Positions 17,646 through 27,793 of a DNA stretch of 64,000 nt are shown here, one piece after another (position 1 is the stretch's first letter; the number at the start of each line of letters is the position of its first letter). The notes under the pieces are model-generated. The model had not been told where the DNA came from. It did no database searches and saw nothing but the letters and a program-made list of their open reading frames with translations. The DNA comes from JANYLB01 sp963837715 (GTDB lineage Bacteria > Actinomycetota > Acidimicrobiia > IMCC26256 > JANYLB01). The DNA is taken from assembly GCA_963837715.1 (NCBI GenBank), contig CAWIOF010000004.1:1268206-1332205 (forward strand), written 5' to 3'. A program made the position numbers and the translations under genes.

Positions 17646-18400
17646 CGCGAGTGGGCGAAGAGTTCCTCGACCGGACCGAGGTCGTAGGGGGCGCCGACCA
17701 TCACGATCAGGTGCGTGGCCCCGGCGTCGAGGTACGCCTGCCAGTCGCCGATCTCGTCGGGCTGGATCGCGACCGTCCGTTCGATCCCGGCGGGGTCGGT
17801 ACCGACCTTGGCGCACCACTCGTCGAGGATCGTGTTCTTGGCCGCATAGTTCGCCGGCGGTCCGAATCCGTTCCACATCTGCGCATGTTGGGCGACGAGC
17901 CGCAGCGTGACCTTCTCGCCCCCGCCGCCGATGAGGATCGGGAGCGGACCGACCGGCGGCGGGACCAGCTGCTTGATGCGGTCCTCGATCACCGGCAGCG
18001 CCTCGCCGAGGGCCCGGAGCCGACCGGGAGCCGTACCGAACTCGTAGCCGTACTCGGTGTAGTCGCGCTCGAACCATCCCGATCCGATCCCGAGGATGAA
18101 CCGGCCGTGGCTGATGTGGTCGATCGTGCGCGCCATGTCGGCGAGGAGGTTCGGGTTCCGGTAGGAGTTGCAGGTGACGAGCGCCCCGAGCCGGGCGTGC
18201 TCGGTGTCGGCGGCCATGGCCGCGAGGAGCGTGTAGCCCTCGTAGTGGTTGGCGTCGGGGTTGCCGTAGAGCGGGTAGAAGTGGTCCCACGTCCAGATGC
18301 TGTCGACGCCCATCGCGTCGGCCGCCTTCCACGCGGCTCGCATCTCGTCGACCGTGCCCTGTTGCGGATGCAGCTGCACCCCGACCTGGAATTTCGCCAT
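17642..18400 (-). CDS. LLM-class F420-dependent oxidoreductase
   Basis: A 252-residue luciferase-like monooxygenase fold protein. It has KFQVGVQLHPQQGTVDEM, then SIWTWDHFYPLYGNP, then ARLGALVTCNSYRNPNLLADMARTIDHISHGRFILGIGSGW, the hallmark block of the F420-binding subgroup, and PILIGGGGEKVTLRLVAQHA. Shorter than the usual 280-330 residues. The substrate is unknown. It reads into the phosphatase gene with a 4-base overlap. Confidence 0.87.
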   Translation of the reverse strand: MAKFQVGVQLHPQQGTVDEMRAAWKAADAMGVDSIWTWDHFYPLYGNPDANHYEGYTLLAAMAADTEHARLGALVTCNSYRNPNLLADMARTIDHISHGRFILGIGSGWFERDYTEYGYEFGTAPGRLRALGEALPVIEDRIKQLVPPPVGPLPILIGGGGEKVTLRLVAQHAQMWNGFGPPANYAAKNTILDEWCAKVGTDPAGIERTVAIQPDEIGDWQAYLDAGATHLIVMVGAPYDLGPVEELFAHSR

Positions 18401-18444
18401 GCCGGCGACACTATCGGTCCGGCTCGGCGCCGGATCCACGGGAG

Positions 18445-19623
18445 CTACCGGTAGTTGCCGGTGTGGCCCATGCTGTAGGTGCCCGGCTGGGGGAAGAAGC
18501 AGATCCCGTGGGGGCCGGCCCCGACCTGGAACGTCTTGATGAGGCCGCCCGTCGCCGTGTCGATCACGTACACGGCGGAGTTGTACCGACCGCTCAGCCA
18601 CAGCTGGCTGCCATCGGGTGAGACGCCACCCATGTCGGGGCTCCCGCCGATGTTCCAGGTGGTGTCGACGGTGTTGGTGGCGAAGTCGAACACCGACACG
18701 GTCCCGGCGAGGCGGTTGCTCACGTACAGCTTCGTGCCGTCGCGGCTCGGGTACATCCCGTGCGCGCCCTTGCCGGTGACCACGAACCCGACTTCGGTCA
18801 TCGCCACCGGGTCGACGATCGACACGCCGCCGCGGCCTTGGTTCGCGACGTAGACCAGCTTGCCGTCGGGCGCGAGCTTCACGTCGACGGCCGCGCCGCC
18901 GAGGTCGACCTCGCCGGTGATCTCCATCGTCGCGAGGTCGATCCGCACGAGCCAGCCACCGTCGAACTCGGTGCTCGCGAACATCGTCCCGCCGTCGGCA
19001 CTGAAATCGGCGTGGTTCACGCCGCGATGCGAGACGTAGACCGACTTGATGAGGGTCCAGTCGACGGGGTTGCGGAAGTCGATCTTCTGCTCGCGCTCGG
19101 CCATGACCGCGGCCTTGGTGCCGTCGGGGGTGAAGTAGAGGTTGTACGGGTCGTTCACGGGGATGTCGGCGCCGGGCTTGCCCGTCACCGGGTCGATCGG
19201 TGTGAGCGTGTTCCCGCGGTTGTTGTTGATGTACAGGGTCTTGAGGTCCCACGACGGCACGACGTGCTGCGGGAGGTCGCCGGTGTTCCAGTGGTCGACG
19301 ATCTCCATGGTGGCCACGTCGATGACGTCGATCGTGTCCGACTCGCTGTTCGGTACGTAGACGCGGGTCGGCACTCCGGCCACCGCGGGGCTCATCATGT
19401 TGGCGCCGGTGTTGGCGTACACGTTCACGGGAGGGGGCGGGAGCGGCGTCGTGGTCGTCGTGGTCGTGCTCGACGACGAAGAGCTCGTGTCCTGGTTGCC
19501 GTCGGATGCGTGGTCGGCGCCGTCGCCCGTCGTGCAGGCGGCGACGAGGAGGCTGCACGCGAGCCCGGCCACGACGGCGATCCGGAAGCGGTGGGCGAAA
19601 CCCGTACGCAGGCGTTGAGGCAC
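18445..19623 (-). CDS. lipoprotein with YncE-like beta-propeller repeats
   Basis: A 392-residue exported protein. The signal peptide ends in a lipobox (LLVAACTTG) and is followed by a Ser/Thr-rich linker, then a proline run. The rest consists of about seven repeats such as VYVPNSESDTIDVIDVATM, KTLYINNNRGNTLTPIDP, KLVYVANQGRGGVSIVDP and TKLYVSNRLAGTVSVFDF. These are the blades of the YncE/surface-antigen beta-propeller family, usually extracytoplasmic with unknown ligand. The GTG start at 19623 faces the membrane protein gene across a 64-base divergent intergenic region. Confidence 0.85.
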   Translation of the reverse strand: MPQRLRTGFAHRFRIAVVAGLACSLLVAACTTGDGADHASDGNQDTSSSSSSTTTTTTTPLPPPPVNVYANTGANMMSPAVAGVPTRVYVPNSESDTIDVIDVATMEIVDHWNTGDLPQHVVPSWDLKTLYINNNRGNTLTPIDPVTGKPGADIPVNDPYNLYFTPDGTKAAVMAEREQKIDFRNPVDWTLIKSVYVSHRGVNHADFSADGGTMFASTEFDGGWLVRIDLATMEITGEVDLGGAAVDVKLAPDGKLVYVANQGRGGVSIVDPVAMTEVGFVVTGKGAHGMYPSRDGTKLYVSNRLAGTVSVFDFATNTVDTTWNIGGSPDMGGVSPDGSQLWLSGRYNSAVYVIDTATGGLIKTFQVGAGPHGICFFPQPGTYSMGHTGNYR

Positions 19624-19687
19624 GGCGAGGTTTCTAGCAGGGGTGGGAGCGGCGGTCAGGGCCCGAGGATCCCGGGAGGCAGGTGGC

Positions 19688-20188
19688 ATGATCGCCGGGA
19701 TGTTCGTGACGAACCACGTGCTCGCCGGGACCGTGGTCGGCCTGGCCCTGCCGCACAACCCGGCGCAGGCGCTCGCGGGTGGGATCGCATCCCACGTGAT
19801 CATGGACCTGACCCCGCACTGCGGCGACGGGACCCTCACCGACGACGAGTTCTTCGTGATCGCCCGGCGCGACGGCCTGCTCGCACTCGGGGTCCTCGCG
19901 GCGATCCTGGTCGCGTCGCCGGCGCCGCGCCGTTCGGTGATGTGCGGCGTCGTGGGAGCGGTGCTGCTCGACCTCGACAAGCCCTGCAAGCGGTTCTTCG
20001 GGTTCGATCCGTTCCCCCGGGCCGTGAGCCGGTTCCACCACTGGATCCAGAACGAGGCTCCGCACCGCGTGCCCCACGAGGTGGGCGCGGGCGCGGTGCT
20101 CGCCATCGCCGCGGCAGCCGGGCTGATCGGCCGTCGCGTGGCGGCGAGGGCGACGACGAACGCCCGATGCACGAAGGGACGCACATGA
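19688..20188 (+). CDS. membrane protein, possible DUF457/YdjM-like
   Basis: A 166-residue protein beginning FVTNHVLAGTVVGLALPHNP, then GGIASHVIMDLTPHCGD, then a long helix (GLLALGVLAAILVASPAP), VVGAVLLDLDKPCKRFFG and HHWIQNEAPHRVPHEV. The His and Asp residues around the helices (NHVLAG, SHVIMDLTPHCGD, LDLDK) resemble the membrane-bound metal-dependent hydrolases of the DUF457 type, but I hold this loosely. The ATG of the aldehyde dehydrogenase overlaps its stop (ATGA). Confidence 0.55.
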   Translation: MIAGMFVTNHVLAGTVVGLALPHNPAQALAGGIASHVIMDLTPHCGDGTLTDDEFFVIARRDGLLALGVLAAILVASPAPRRSVMCGVVGAVLLDLDKPCKRFFGFDPFPRAVSRFHHWIQNEAPHRVPHEVGAGAVLAIAAAAGLIGRRVAARATTNARCTKGRT

Positions 20189-21630
20189 CGATCCAGGAGC
20201 TCATCGTCGGAGGCGAGCGCCGACCCGCTCGCGACGGCGCCACGTTCTCGGCGCGGGAGCCGGCGACCGGCGCCGTGCTCGCCGAGGTTGCGCGCGCCGG
20301 TGCGGCCGACGTCGACGACGCGCTGACCATCGCCACCGGCGCGTTCGAGTCGGGGGTGTGGTCGGCGACGGGCGCGACCGGCCGCGGTCGGGTGCTCGCC
20401 CGCGTCGCGGCCCTGCTGCGCGAGCGCAGCGATGACCTCGCGATGGTCGAGGCTCGCAACGCGGGGAAACCGCTCGGCGACGCCCGGTGGGAGGTCGAGG
20501 CCGCGGCCGCGACCTTCGAGTACTACGCCGGGGCCGCGAACAAGCACTTCGGCGAGGTGGTGCCGGTCCAGGAGCCGGGACTCGACGTGGTGCTGCGCGA
20601 GCCCGTCGGCGTGTGCGCGCTGATCGTGCCGTGGAACTTCCCGTTGCTGATCGCGTCGTGGAAGAGCGCACCGGCGCTCGCGTGTGGGAACCCGATCATC
20701 CTGAAGCCGGCGTCGTACACGCCGCTCACTGCGCTCCTCCTCGGGGAGATCCTCGTCGAGGCGGGTGTGCCGGCCGAGTGCGTCTCGGTGCTGCCCGGAC
20801 CGGGCGCCGACGTCGGCGGCGCGCTCGTGGCCGACCGGAGGGTGAACAAGATCTCGTTCACCGGCGAGACCGCCACCGGGGCCGGGATCCTGCGGGCCTC
20901 GTCCGACAACATCACCCGGGTCTCACTCGAGCTCGGCGGGAAGTCGGCGTGCGTGGTGTTCGCCGACGCCGACATCGAGCGGTGCATCGAGGAGACCCCG
21001 ATGTCGGTGTTCGGCAACGCGGGCCAAGACTGCTGCGCGCGCAGCCGGATCCTCGTCGAACGGAGCGCGTACGACGACTTCGTGGCGCGCTTCGCCGCCC
21101 GCGTCGAGCAGATCCGCGTGGGGCTGCCGCTCGACGACGCCACCGAGATGGGGCCGCTGATCTCGCCGGCCCAGCGGGAGACCGCGCAGCGGTACCTCGA
21201 GATCGGTCGCGACGAAGGTGCGGAGCTCGTCACCGGCGGAGTCGTGCCCGGCGGCGACGCGCTCGCGGCGGGCTCCTTCCTCACCCCGGCTGTGCTCGCG
21301 GGCGTGCGCAACGAGATGCGCGTCGCCCAGGAGGAGATCTTCGGCCCGGTGGTGAGCATCATCGCCTTCGACGACGAAGCCGACGCGATCCGCCAGGCCA
21401 ACGACAGCGACTACGGCCTGTCGGGCTCGCTGTGGACGCGTGAGCTCGGTCGGGCCACTCGCGTCGCCCGGGCGTTGCGCACCGGCACGCTCTCGGTGAA
21501 CTCGAACCGCAGCGTCCGGAGCGAGACCCCGTTCGGTGGCTACAAGCGCAGCGGCCTCGGCCGTGAGCTCGGCATGCACGCCATGCAGCACTACACCGAG
21601 GTCAAGAACGTCTTCTTCTCGTCGGAGTGA
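20185..21630 (+). CDS. NAD(P)-dependent aldehyde dehydrogenase
   Basis: A 481-residue ALDH superfamily member. Key parts: PWNFPLLIASWKSAPALACGNPIILKPA (cofactor binding and catalytic Asn), KISFTGETATGAGI, LELGGKSACVVF (catalytic Glu), FGNAGQDCCARSRILVE (catalytic Cys, with a neighbouring second Cys), EEIFGPVVSIIAF and PFGGYKRSGLGRELG. The pattern is closest to betaine or gamma-aminobutyraldehyde dehydrogenases, but the substrate is not fixed by the sequence. The start overlaps the preceding gene's stop. Confidence 0.93.
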   Translation: MTIQELIVGGERRPARDGATFSAREPATGAVLAEVARAGAADVDDALTIATGAFESGVWSATGATGRGRVLARVAALLRERSDDLAMVEARNAGKPLGDARWEVEAAAATFEYYAGAANKHFGEVVPVQEPGLDVVLREPVGVCALIVPWNFPLLIASWKSAPALACGNPIILKPASYTPLTALLLGEILVEAGVPAECVSVLPGPGADVGGALVADRRVNKISFTGETATGAGILRASSDNITRVSLELGGKSACVVFADADIERCIEETPMSVFGNAGQDCCARSRILVERSAYDDFVARFAARVEQIRVGLPLDDATEMGPLISPAQRETAQRYLEIGRDEGAELVTGGVVPGGDALAAGSFLTPAVLAGVRNEMRVAQEEIFGPVVSIIAFDDEADAIRQANDSDYGLSGSLWTRELGRATRVARALRTGTLSVNSNRSVRSETPFGGYKRSGLGRELGMHAMQHYTEVKNVFFSSE

Positions 21631-21694
21631 CCGGCGGGTCCGGCGCCGCGTCGACTCGGTCAGACCTTCGGAGCGGAGCCACGCTGGAGGCCGC

Positions 21695-21720
21695 TTGACG
21701 GGAAGATATCTTCCTATAGA
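21695..21720 (+). promoter_or_regulatory. PadR promoter with perfect palindromic operator
   Basis: TTGACG (21695-21700) and TATAGA (21715-21720) flank a perfect 14-base palindrome, GGAAGATATCTTCC (21701-21714). The GTG start of the PadR gene lies only 8 bases after TATAGA, so the transcript would be almost leaderless. The 14-base spacer is shorter than normal for sigma-70-type promoters, so one hexamer may be misassigned. The palindrome position suggests autorepression by the PadR protein. Confidence 0.6.
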
Positions 21721-21728
21721 GTGGACCG

Positions 21729-22103
21729 GTGCGACGCAAGCCAGGGACGCTGCTGGACATCGAGGTGCAGATCCTCGTGACGATGCTCGACCTGCCGACC
21801 GCACGGGACAACGCGGAGGTCCACGGCTTCGGGCTTGCGAAGCTGCTGGCGAATCAGCACGGATCACAGAGGCTCACAAGTCACGGAACGCTCTACAAGG
21901 CGCTGGCGCGACTGGAAGCCGCCGGCATGCTCGCCTCGCGGTGGGAGGACCACGGCTTGGCCGAGGAGGCCGGTCGGCCGCGTCGGCGGCTCTACTCCGT
22001 CACCGGATCGGGCCGAGACGCCGTGTCGAGACACATGGCGGCGTCGGGCACCGGTCGGTTGGACCGATCCTCGGTGGCGGATCTCGGGGTCGCGTGGCTG
22101 TGA
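21729..22103 (+). CDS. PadR-family transcriptional regulator
   Basis: A 124-residue regulator with EVQILVTMLDLPTARDN, then HGFGLAKLLANQHGSQRLTSHGTLYKALARLEAAGML (winged helix; SHGTLYKALARLE is the PadR recognition helix), and GRPRRRLYSVTGSGRDAV. Short of the C-terminal dimerisation helix seen in large PadR proteins, so it belongs to the small subgroup. The GTG start is set by the upstream promoter. The next gene starts by GTGA overlap, a common arrangement of PadR regulators with a small membrane partner. Confidence 0.88.
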   Translation: MRRKPGTLLDIEVQILVTMLDLPTARDNAEVHGFGLAKLLANQHGSQRLTSHGTLYKALARLEAAGMLASRWEDHGLAEEAGRPRRRLYSVTGSGRDAVSRHMAASGTGRLDRSSVADLGVAWL

Positions 22104-22675
22104 CCAGGTGGGCCGATCGGGTCGCGCAGTCGTGGACGGCGATCTACACGCGAGGGCTGCTCGCTGAAGTCGCCGAGCGGCGACGGGACGAGATCCGGTC
22201 GGATCTCTTCGAGCATTCGCTGGAAGCGGGGGTTGGCCGTGCGCAGCAGGTCCAGGTCGTCGGGCGGGTGCTTCGGGGTATCCCGGCCGACGTGGCCTGG
22301 CGCCGAGTCGCGCGCGCGCCGAGTCGGAGGCGCTTCGGTACCGGAGAGCCCCGAGCACTGAGTGGTCCGACGACGCTTGTCCTCGCGCTCGTTGCCGTCT
22401 TCGACGTTTGGGCCGGCGTCGGCGCCGTGAACGCAGAAGGCGCAGGTTGGAGGTACGCAGCGCCGCTCTTCATCGCCGCGGCCATGATCGTCCTCGGCTT
22501 GTACCGGCGTGAGGCATCGCCACGGCGCGCGACGCTCCTGATTGTCGCAGGCGCGACCGTTCCGGTGGTCATCTTCTCTTGGATGGCGCCGATCTTCATC
22601 CCGGGTTGGCTGCTCATCAGCGCGTTGGTCGTCACCACCGAGCCCCGCCGTCGAACCCCGCACCCGGCGAAGTGA
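22100..22675 (+). CDS. PadR-linked membrane protein
   Basis: A 191-residue protein with a cytoplasmic N-terminal part (TRGLLAEVAERRRDEIRSDLFEH) resembling the helical prefix domain found beside PadR regulators. About four hydrophobic helices follow (TTLVLALVAVFDVWAGVGAV, AAPLFIAAAMIVLGLY, ATLLIVAGATVPVVIFSWM, IFIPGWLLISALVVT). The function is unknown. The GTG at 22100 overlaps the PadR stop, so it is translated with the regulator and may be its signal input or target. Confidence 0.7.
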   Translation: MTRWADRVAQSWTAIYTRGLLAEVAERRRDEIRSDLFEHSLEAGVGRAQQVQVVGRVLRGIPADVAWRRVARAPSRRRFGTGEPRALSGPTTLVLALVAVFDVWAGVGAVNAEGAGWRYAAPLFIAAAMIVLGLYRREASPRRATLLIVAGATVPVVIFSWMAPIFIPGWLLISALVVTTEPRRRTPHPAK

Positions 22676-22756
22676 TCGCCACGACGGTGATGTCGGTGCA
22701 GGGGTACGCCTGCCCCGCCGTTCCTCCGTGGAACCGTTGATCAGTCCGGTGCCAGG

Positions 22757-23395
22757 GTGACCGGGCGCGCCGCGCCGGTGCCCCTCGGTGTGCGGCCTAC
22801 GCAGCGGACAGCGACGACCCTCACGACCGGGCTCCTGGGAGGATTCGCGCTCGGCATCGTCGCTCGAGCCTGGATGCGACTCATCGCCGAAGAGCCCGAC
22901 TTCACCTGGTCCGGAACGCTCTTCATCGTCGTCGGCTTCACGGTCTTCGGCCTGATGCAGTCGATCGTTGCGGTCGCACGACGGAGATCGATGCCGCGCG
23001 GGAAGCTCACTTCGATCCGCGCACTCGGTGTGATCACGATGCTCCCGCTGTTCGGCGCCGCGGGCGCGCTGATGTTCCCGACGGTCGTCGGTGGCGGGCT
23101 CGCGCTCGCTCGCGTCGATTGGCGACCGGTCACGCGGGGCCTTTGCCTCGTCGTCGCGACCGGGCCGGTGCTGTTCGTCGGGTACGACCTCGTGCAGACG
23201 TTCGGTTTGTCAATGCAGAGCACCGCGGGTTTCGTCACGCTTCTCGCGGTCTACTCGGCGACGATCTGGGCGACGCAGTTCACCTTCGCGCCCGTTGCCG
23301 ATGGGTGGCGGCTACCGCGCCGGGCACGCGTGGTCATCTTGGCTCTCGTCTGCTTGCTCTTCGTGGTCCCCCTTGTCGGCGGCGGCATCAAGTAG
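22757..23395 (+). CDS. hypothetical polytopic membrane protein
   Basis: A 212-residue protein with about six hydrophobic segments (for example FALGIVARAWMRLIAEEPDF, LFIVVGFTVFGLMQSIVAVA, GVITMLPLFGAAGALMFP, VILALVCLLFVVPLVGGG). The first contains Arg and acidic residues that would be unusual in a simple helix. No recognised family. GTG start; 81 bases after the PadR-linked gene, so possibly the same unit. It converges on the ABC exporter gene. Confidence 0.6.
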   Translation: MTGRAAPVPLGVRPTQRTATTLTTGLLGGFALGIVARAWMRLIAEEPDFTWSGTLFIVVGFTVFGLMQSIVAVARRRSMPRGKLTSIRALGVITMLPLFGAAGALMFPTVVGGGLALARVDWRPVTRGLCLVVATGPVLFVGYDLVQTFGLSMQSTAGFVTLLAVYSATIWATQFTFAPVADGWRLPRRARVVILALVCLLFVVPLVGGGIK

Positions 23396-23467
23396 AAGAC
23401 AGCGTCGACGCGCGCCCGCCGCCGCTGGTCGCGCACTCGACGCGCTCCACCGGTCGACCTGGCGTGG

Positions 23468-26400
23468 TCAGGGCACGCTGGCCGGTTCGGTGAAGCTCTC
23501 CCACAGTGCGGCGTAGGCGCCGCGCTCGGCGAGGAGCTCGTCGTGGCTGCCCTGCTCGATGATCTGACCGTCGTCGAGGACCACGATGCGGTCGGCGGCA
23601 CGCGCGGTCTGGAGGCGGTGGGCGATCAGGAGCGTCGTGCGGCCCGTCGAGACGAGTCCCATCGCCCGCTGGACCCGGGCCTCGGTGCCGAGGTCGAGGT
23701 TTGCGGTCGCCTCGTCGAGCAGGAGGATCGCCGGGTCGACGAGCAGTGCACGCGCGAGGCAGAGGAGTTGGCGTTGCCCGGCCGACAGTGAGCGACCGCG
23801 TTCGGTGATCGGGTGCAGGTAGCCGCCCGCCAGGCCCGCGATGAAGTCGTGGGCGCCGACGGCAACGGCGGCCGCCTCCACCTCGGCGTCGGTGGCGTCG
23901 GGTCGGCCGTAGGCGATGTTGTCGCGCACGGTGCCCGAGAACAGGAACGGCTCCTGCGGCACGTAGCCGAGGCGCTGGCGGTAGGCGTCGAGGTCGAGAT
24001 CGGTGACCGGCACGCCGTCGATCAGCACCCGGCCGGCGGTGGCGTCGTAGAACCGGGCCACCAACTTCACGATCGTCGACTTCCCCGCGCCGGTCTCGCC
24101 GACGAGCGCGACCGACTCGCCGGGTGCGATGTCGAGGTCGACGCCCCGCAGCGCTTCACCCGGCGCGCTCGGGTACGAGAACCGAACGCCCTCGAAGCGA
24201 ATGGCGCCCTCGACCCGACCAGGGGCCACGGGGTCGTCGGCCGCGGGCGTCCCCGTGGGCGTGACCATCAGCTCGTCGATCTTCTTCATCGACACGCGCG
24301 CCTGCTGCCATTGATCGAACACCTGTGACAGCTGCTGGATCGGGGAGAAGAACTGGTTCAAGTAGAGGAGGAACGCGATCACGGTTCCTGCAGCGAGGGT
24401 TCCGTTGCGCACGAGTGGTGCACCGATCCCGAGCACGATCGCATCGCCGATGGTCGCGAGGAACAGCACGAACGGGAAGTAGAGGGCGACGAGCCGCTGG
24501 GCATCGAGCCGGTCGCCGAGGTAGCGGCCGGCGACGGCTCGGAACGAGCTGACGTTGCGGTCCTCACGCACGTACGCCTGCGCGACGCGCACACCGGAGA
24601 GGTTCTCCTGGAAGTTCGCGTTGACCGTCGCGATGCTGTCGCGCGCCCGGGAGTAGGCCCGGTTCGACTTCCGCCGGAACAGCCACGTCGCGAGCAGGAG
24701 CGGCGGCACGAGGATCAGCACCCCGAGCATCAGCTGCCAGCTCATGAACGCGAGCACGACGAGCACGCCGACGAAGCTGAGCATGCTCACCACGGCCTGG
24801 ATCAGGCCCTGCTGGAGCAACTGCGACAGTGATTCGACGTCGGTGGTCATGCGGGTCATCACCCGGCCCGCCATCTCGCGGTCGTAGAAGTCGACCGAGA
24901 GTCGCTGCAGGTGAGAGAAGATGCGGATCCGCAACGCGAAGAGCAGACGCTCGGCGGTCCGGCCGGTGTAGCGGGTGTACGCCCAGGTCGCGACCCAGTC
25001 GCCGAGGGTGACGAGCAGGAACGCACCCGACGCGACGAGGAGGGCCTTCACCGAACCCTGGCTCACGCCCTTGTTGATTCCGCTGCGGACGAGCAGCGGG
25101 CCAGCGAGCACGAGGAGGGTGTCGAGCACCACGAGGCCGAACCCGATCGACAGCGGTCGCCGGTACGGCCCGAGGAACCGGCGGAGTGAGAACGAATCGT
25201 CGGGTTGCGCCTCGGCGACCACGTCGATCTCGGGATCGTCGTCGGCCGGCGGGAGGGCGTCGAGCTTGGCGAGGAGCTCGGGGGTCGCGCTGAGCGGGAT
25301 CCCGCCACCGAATCCGATCCCGCCGCCCACGGCGCCGCCGCCCGCACCCGGCCGCGCGGGCGTCGCCGCGGCGGGCTGGAGGAAGGGGCGGGGCCCGTCG
25401 GTGTCGGAACCGTCGGCCCGATTCCAGAGGTGCGCGGTGGTGCCGTCGCCCTCGACTCCCTCGACCTCTCCTCCGGTGCCGTTGCCGCCGCCGGCGAGCA
25501 CCTCGATGCTGTCGGACCCGTCGCCGTCGACCTCGCCCGGTCCGGCGAGGAGCTCCCGGTACCGCGCCGATTCGACGAGGAGGTCTTCGTGGGAGCCCTC
25601 GGCGGCGACCCGGCCGCCGTCGACGAGCACGACCCGGTCGGCGAGACGCAGCGTGGAGCGCCGGTGGGCGATGAGGATGGTGGTGCGGTCCCGCATGACC
25701 TCACGCAGCGTCGCGTGGATCTGCTCCTCGGTTGCGGCGTCGATCGACGACGTCGCGTCGTCGAGCACGAGTACCCGGGGATCGGTGATCAATGCCCGCG
25801 CGATCGAGACCCGCTGACGTTGGCCACCCGAGAGCGTGAGCCCGCGTTCACCGACCACGGTGTCGTAGCCGTCGTGGAGCGCGGTGATGAACTCGTGCGC
25901 GCCGGCGGCCCGGGCCGCGGCCTCGACCTCGGCGTCGGTCGCGTCGGGGCGGCCGTAGGCGATGTTGGTCCGCACCGAGTCGGAGAAGAGGAAGCTGTCC
26001 TCGAAGACCACACCGATGTTGCGGCGGAGGGAGTCGAGCGTCACGTCGCGCACGTCGATGCCGTCGAGGCGGATCGTGCCGGTCTGCACGTCGTAGAAGC
26101 GCGGGAGCAGGAGGCTCACCGTCGACTTGCCGGAGCCCGACGCACCGACGAGCGCCACGGTCTCGCCCGGCGTCACGTGCAGGGTGAAGTCGCACAGCAC
26201 CGGCTCCGACCGCAGGTAGCCGTAGGTGACGGCGTCGAACTCGATGTCGCCACGCACCGGCGGGAGGTCGTCGGCATCGGCGTGCTCGGTGACGAGCGGG
26301 TTGGAGTCGAGCAGTTCGAGGATTCGTTCCGCACCGGCCCGGGCCTGTTGGGCAACGGCGATCATCACCGAGAACATCCGCACCGGTGCGACGAGCTGCA

Positions 26401-27332
26401 CGAGGTAGGTGGAGAAGGCGACGAACGTCCCGAGGGTGATGTTTCCCTCGATCGCGAGGTACCCGCCGAGCGCGAGCACGCCGACCTGGGCGAGCGTCGG
26501 GATCGTCTGCAACGTCGACGACAGGCGGGCCTGCATCCGGACCGCTCGCACGCGTGACTTGTAGAGCGTGTCGGCCGAGTCGGTGAGGTGGGCGAGCTCG
26601 CGTTGCTCCTGGCCGAATCCCTTCACCACCCGAACGCCGCTCACGGCTTCGTCGACCACGCCTGCGACTTCTGCCGCCCGCTGCTGGGAGTCCCACGTCG
26701 CGGGGAAGAGCGTCGTGCGGAGACGGAGCGCGACGATCGCGATCGCCGGGAGGCAGAGCAGCGCGACGACCGTCAACAGTGGGGAGAGGAAGAGCATGAC
26801 GACGAGCGCCACCACGACCATCACCAGGTTGCCGAGCATGATCGGCGTGAACGCGAGCAGCCCCTGGATCAGGCCGAGGTCGGTGCTCGCCCGGGAGACG
26901 AGCTGCCCGGTCGGGAGCTCGTCGTGACGCGGCGAAGTCGAGCCGTTGGAGCCGTTCGAAGATCGCGTTGCGCAGGTCGAACTGCACGTCGAGTGCGACG
27001 CGGCCGCCGACGAACCGACGGACGTAGGCGGCGGCGAAGCCGAATGCACCGGCGATCACGAGCAGCGCGATCCATGGCGCGATGTTCCCGTCGTTGCTGC
27101 CGGTCACGTCGTCGATGACGACCTTGGAGATCAGCGGGGTGAGCGCCGTGACACCCATCCCGAGCACCGAGAAGGCGAGCGCGACGAAGACCTTCGCCCT
27201 GTGCGCGGCGACGAACGGCATGAGGCGTCGGATCCAGCCCCCGTTCGGCGCCGGTTCCACCGTGGGACGGTTCGGATCCACGCGACTGTCGGCCGCGGGG
27301 GGTGCCCCGGTCGGGCTCGTGGTCGTGCTCAC
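23468..27332 (-). CDS. fused heterodimer-type ABC exporter (TMD-NBD-TMD-NBD, one apparent frameshift)
   Basis: One chain of roughly 1285 residues carries two complete half-exporters. NBD1 has Walker A VGASGSGKST, signature LSGGQRQR and Walker B VLVLDDATSSID. NBD2 has VGETGAGKST, LSAGQRQL and ILLLDEATANLD. NBD1 has Asp where the catalytic Glu is expected, so one ATP site is probably degenerate, as in heterodimeric exporters of the TM287/288 and BmrCD kind. A Gly-rich linker (about 25,310-25,500) joins the halves. A shift near 26928 separates the first helices (from GTG 27332) from the rest. Start overlaps the MarR stop (GTGA). Likely multidrug or lipid export; the substrate is unknown. Confidence 0.9.
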
Positions 27333-27775
27333 GGTCGGGCCGCGATCCGGTCGGCGAACGCAGCGTCGAGCGCGGTGGCCAGTTGCGCGAGCGCCGCGTC
27401 GATCACCGACCCGTCGTCGCAGCGATCGAGGAGTGGTTGCAGGTTCTCTGCCATCGCGGCTTCAGCGCCGCGCAGGGCAGCCTCGCCGGCGCGTGTGAGT
27501 TGGAGCCTGACCGCGCGCCGGTCGCCGTCGACCCGCGCTCTCGTCACGAGGTCGCGCTCGACGAGCGCATCGACCATCGCCGACACGCTCGGCTTGGCCA
27601 GAGCGAGCTTGCCCGCGAGCGCGGTTGCCCGTTCGCTGCCCTCCGAGATCATCGCGAGCAGGCGGTACTGCGGGAGGGTGAGCTCGCCGCAGGATCGCTC
27701 CAGCACCCTCGCGAGGCGGGCCAGGGTCCGCACCGTCTCGGCTTGCCGCAGGTTCCGGGGTGGGGAGTTCGTCAT
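27329..27775 (-). CDS. MarR-family transcriptional regulator
   Basis: A 148-residue winged-helix regulator: ELTLPQYRLLAMISEGSERATALAGKLALAKPSVSAMVDALVERDLVTRARVDGDRRAVRLQLT is the MarR DNA-binding core, including the wing with DGDRRAVRL. The gene overlaps the fused ABC exporter it precedes, and an inverted repeat lies just upstream of its start. This is the usual arrangement of a drug-responsive repressor controlling itself and an exporter. Confidence 0.9.
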   Translation of the reverse strand: MTNSPPRNLRQAETVRTLARLARVLERSCGELTLPQYRLLAMISEGSERATALAGKLALAKPSVSAMVDALVERDLVTRARVDGDRRAVRLQLTRAGEAALRGAEAAMAENLQPLLDRCDDGSVIDAALAQLATALDAAFADRIAARP

Positions 27776-27793
27776 CAGGCCGGAAGTCTATCG

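Noticed and set aside
18760..20184. Plus-strand extension of the aldehyde dehydrogenase frame
   Set aside because: The leading 470 codons are antisense to the beta-propeller gene and pass through a different frame of the DUF457-like gene. The real start is ATG 20185, coupled by ATGA.
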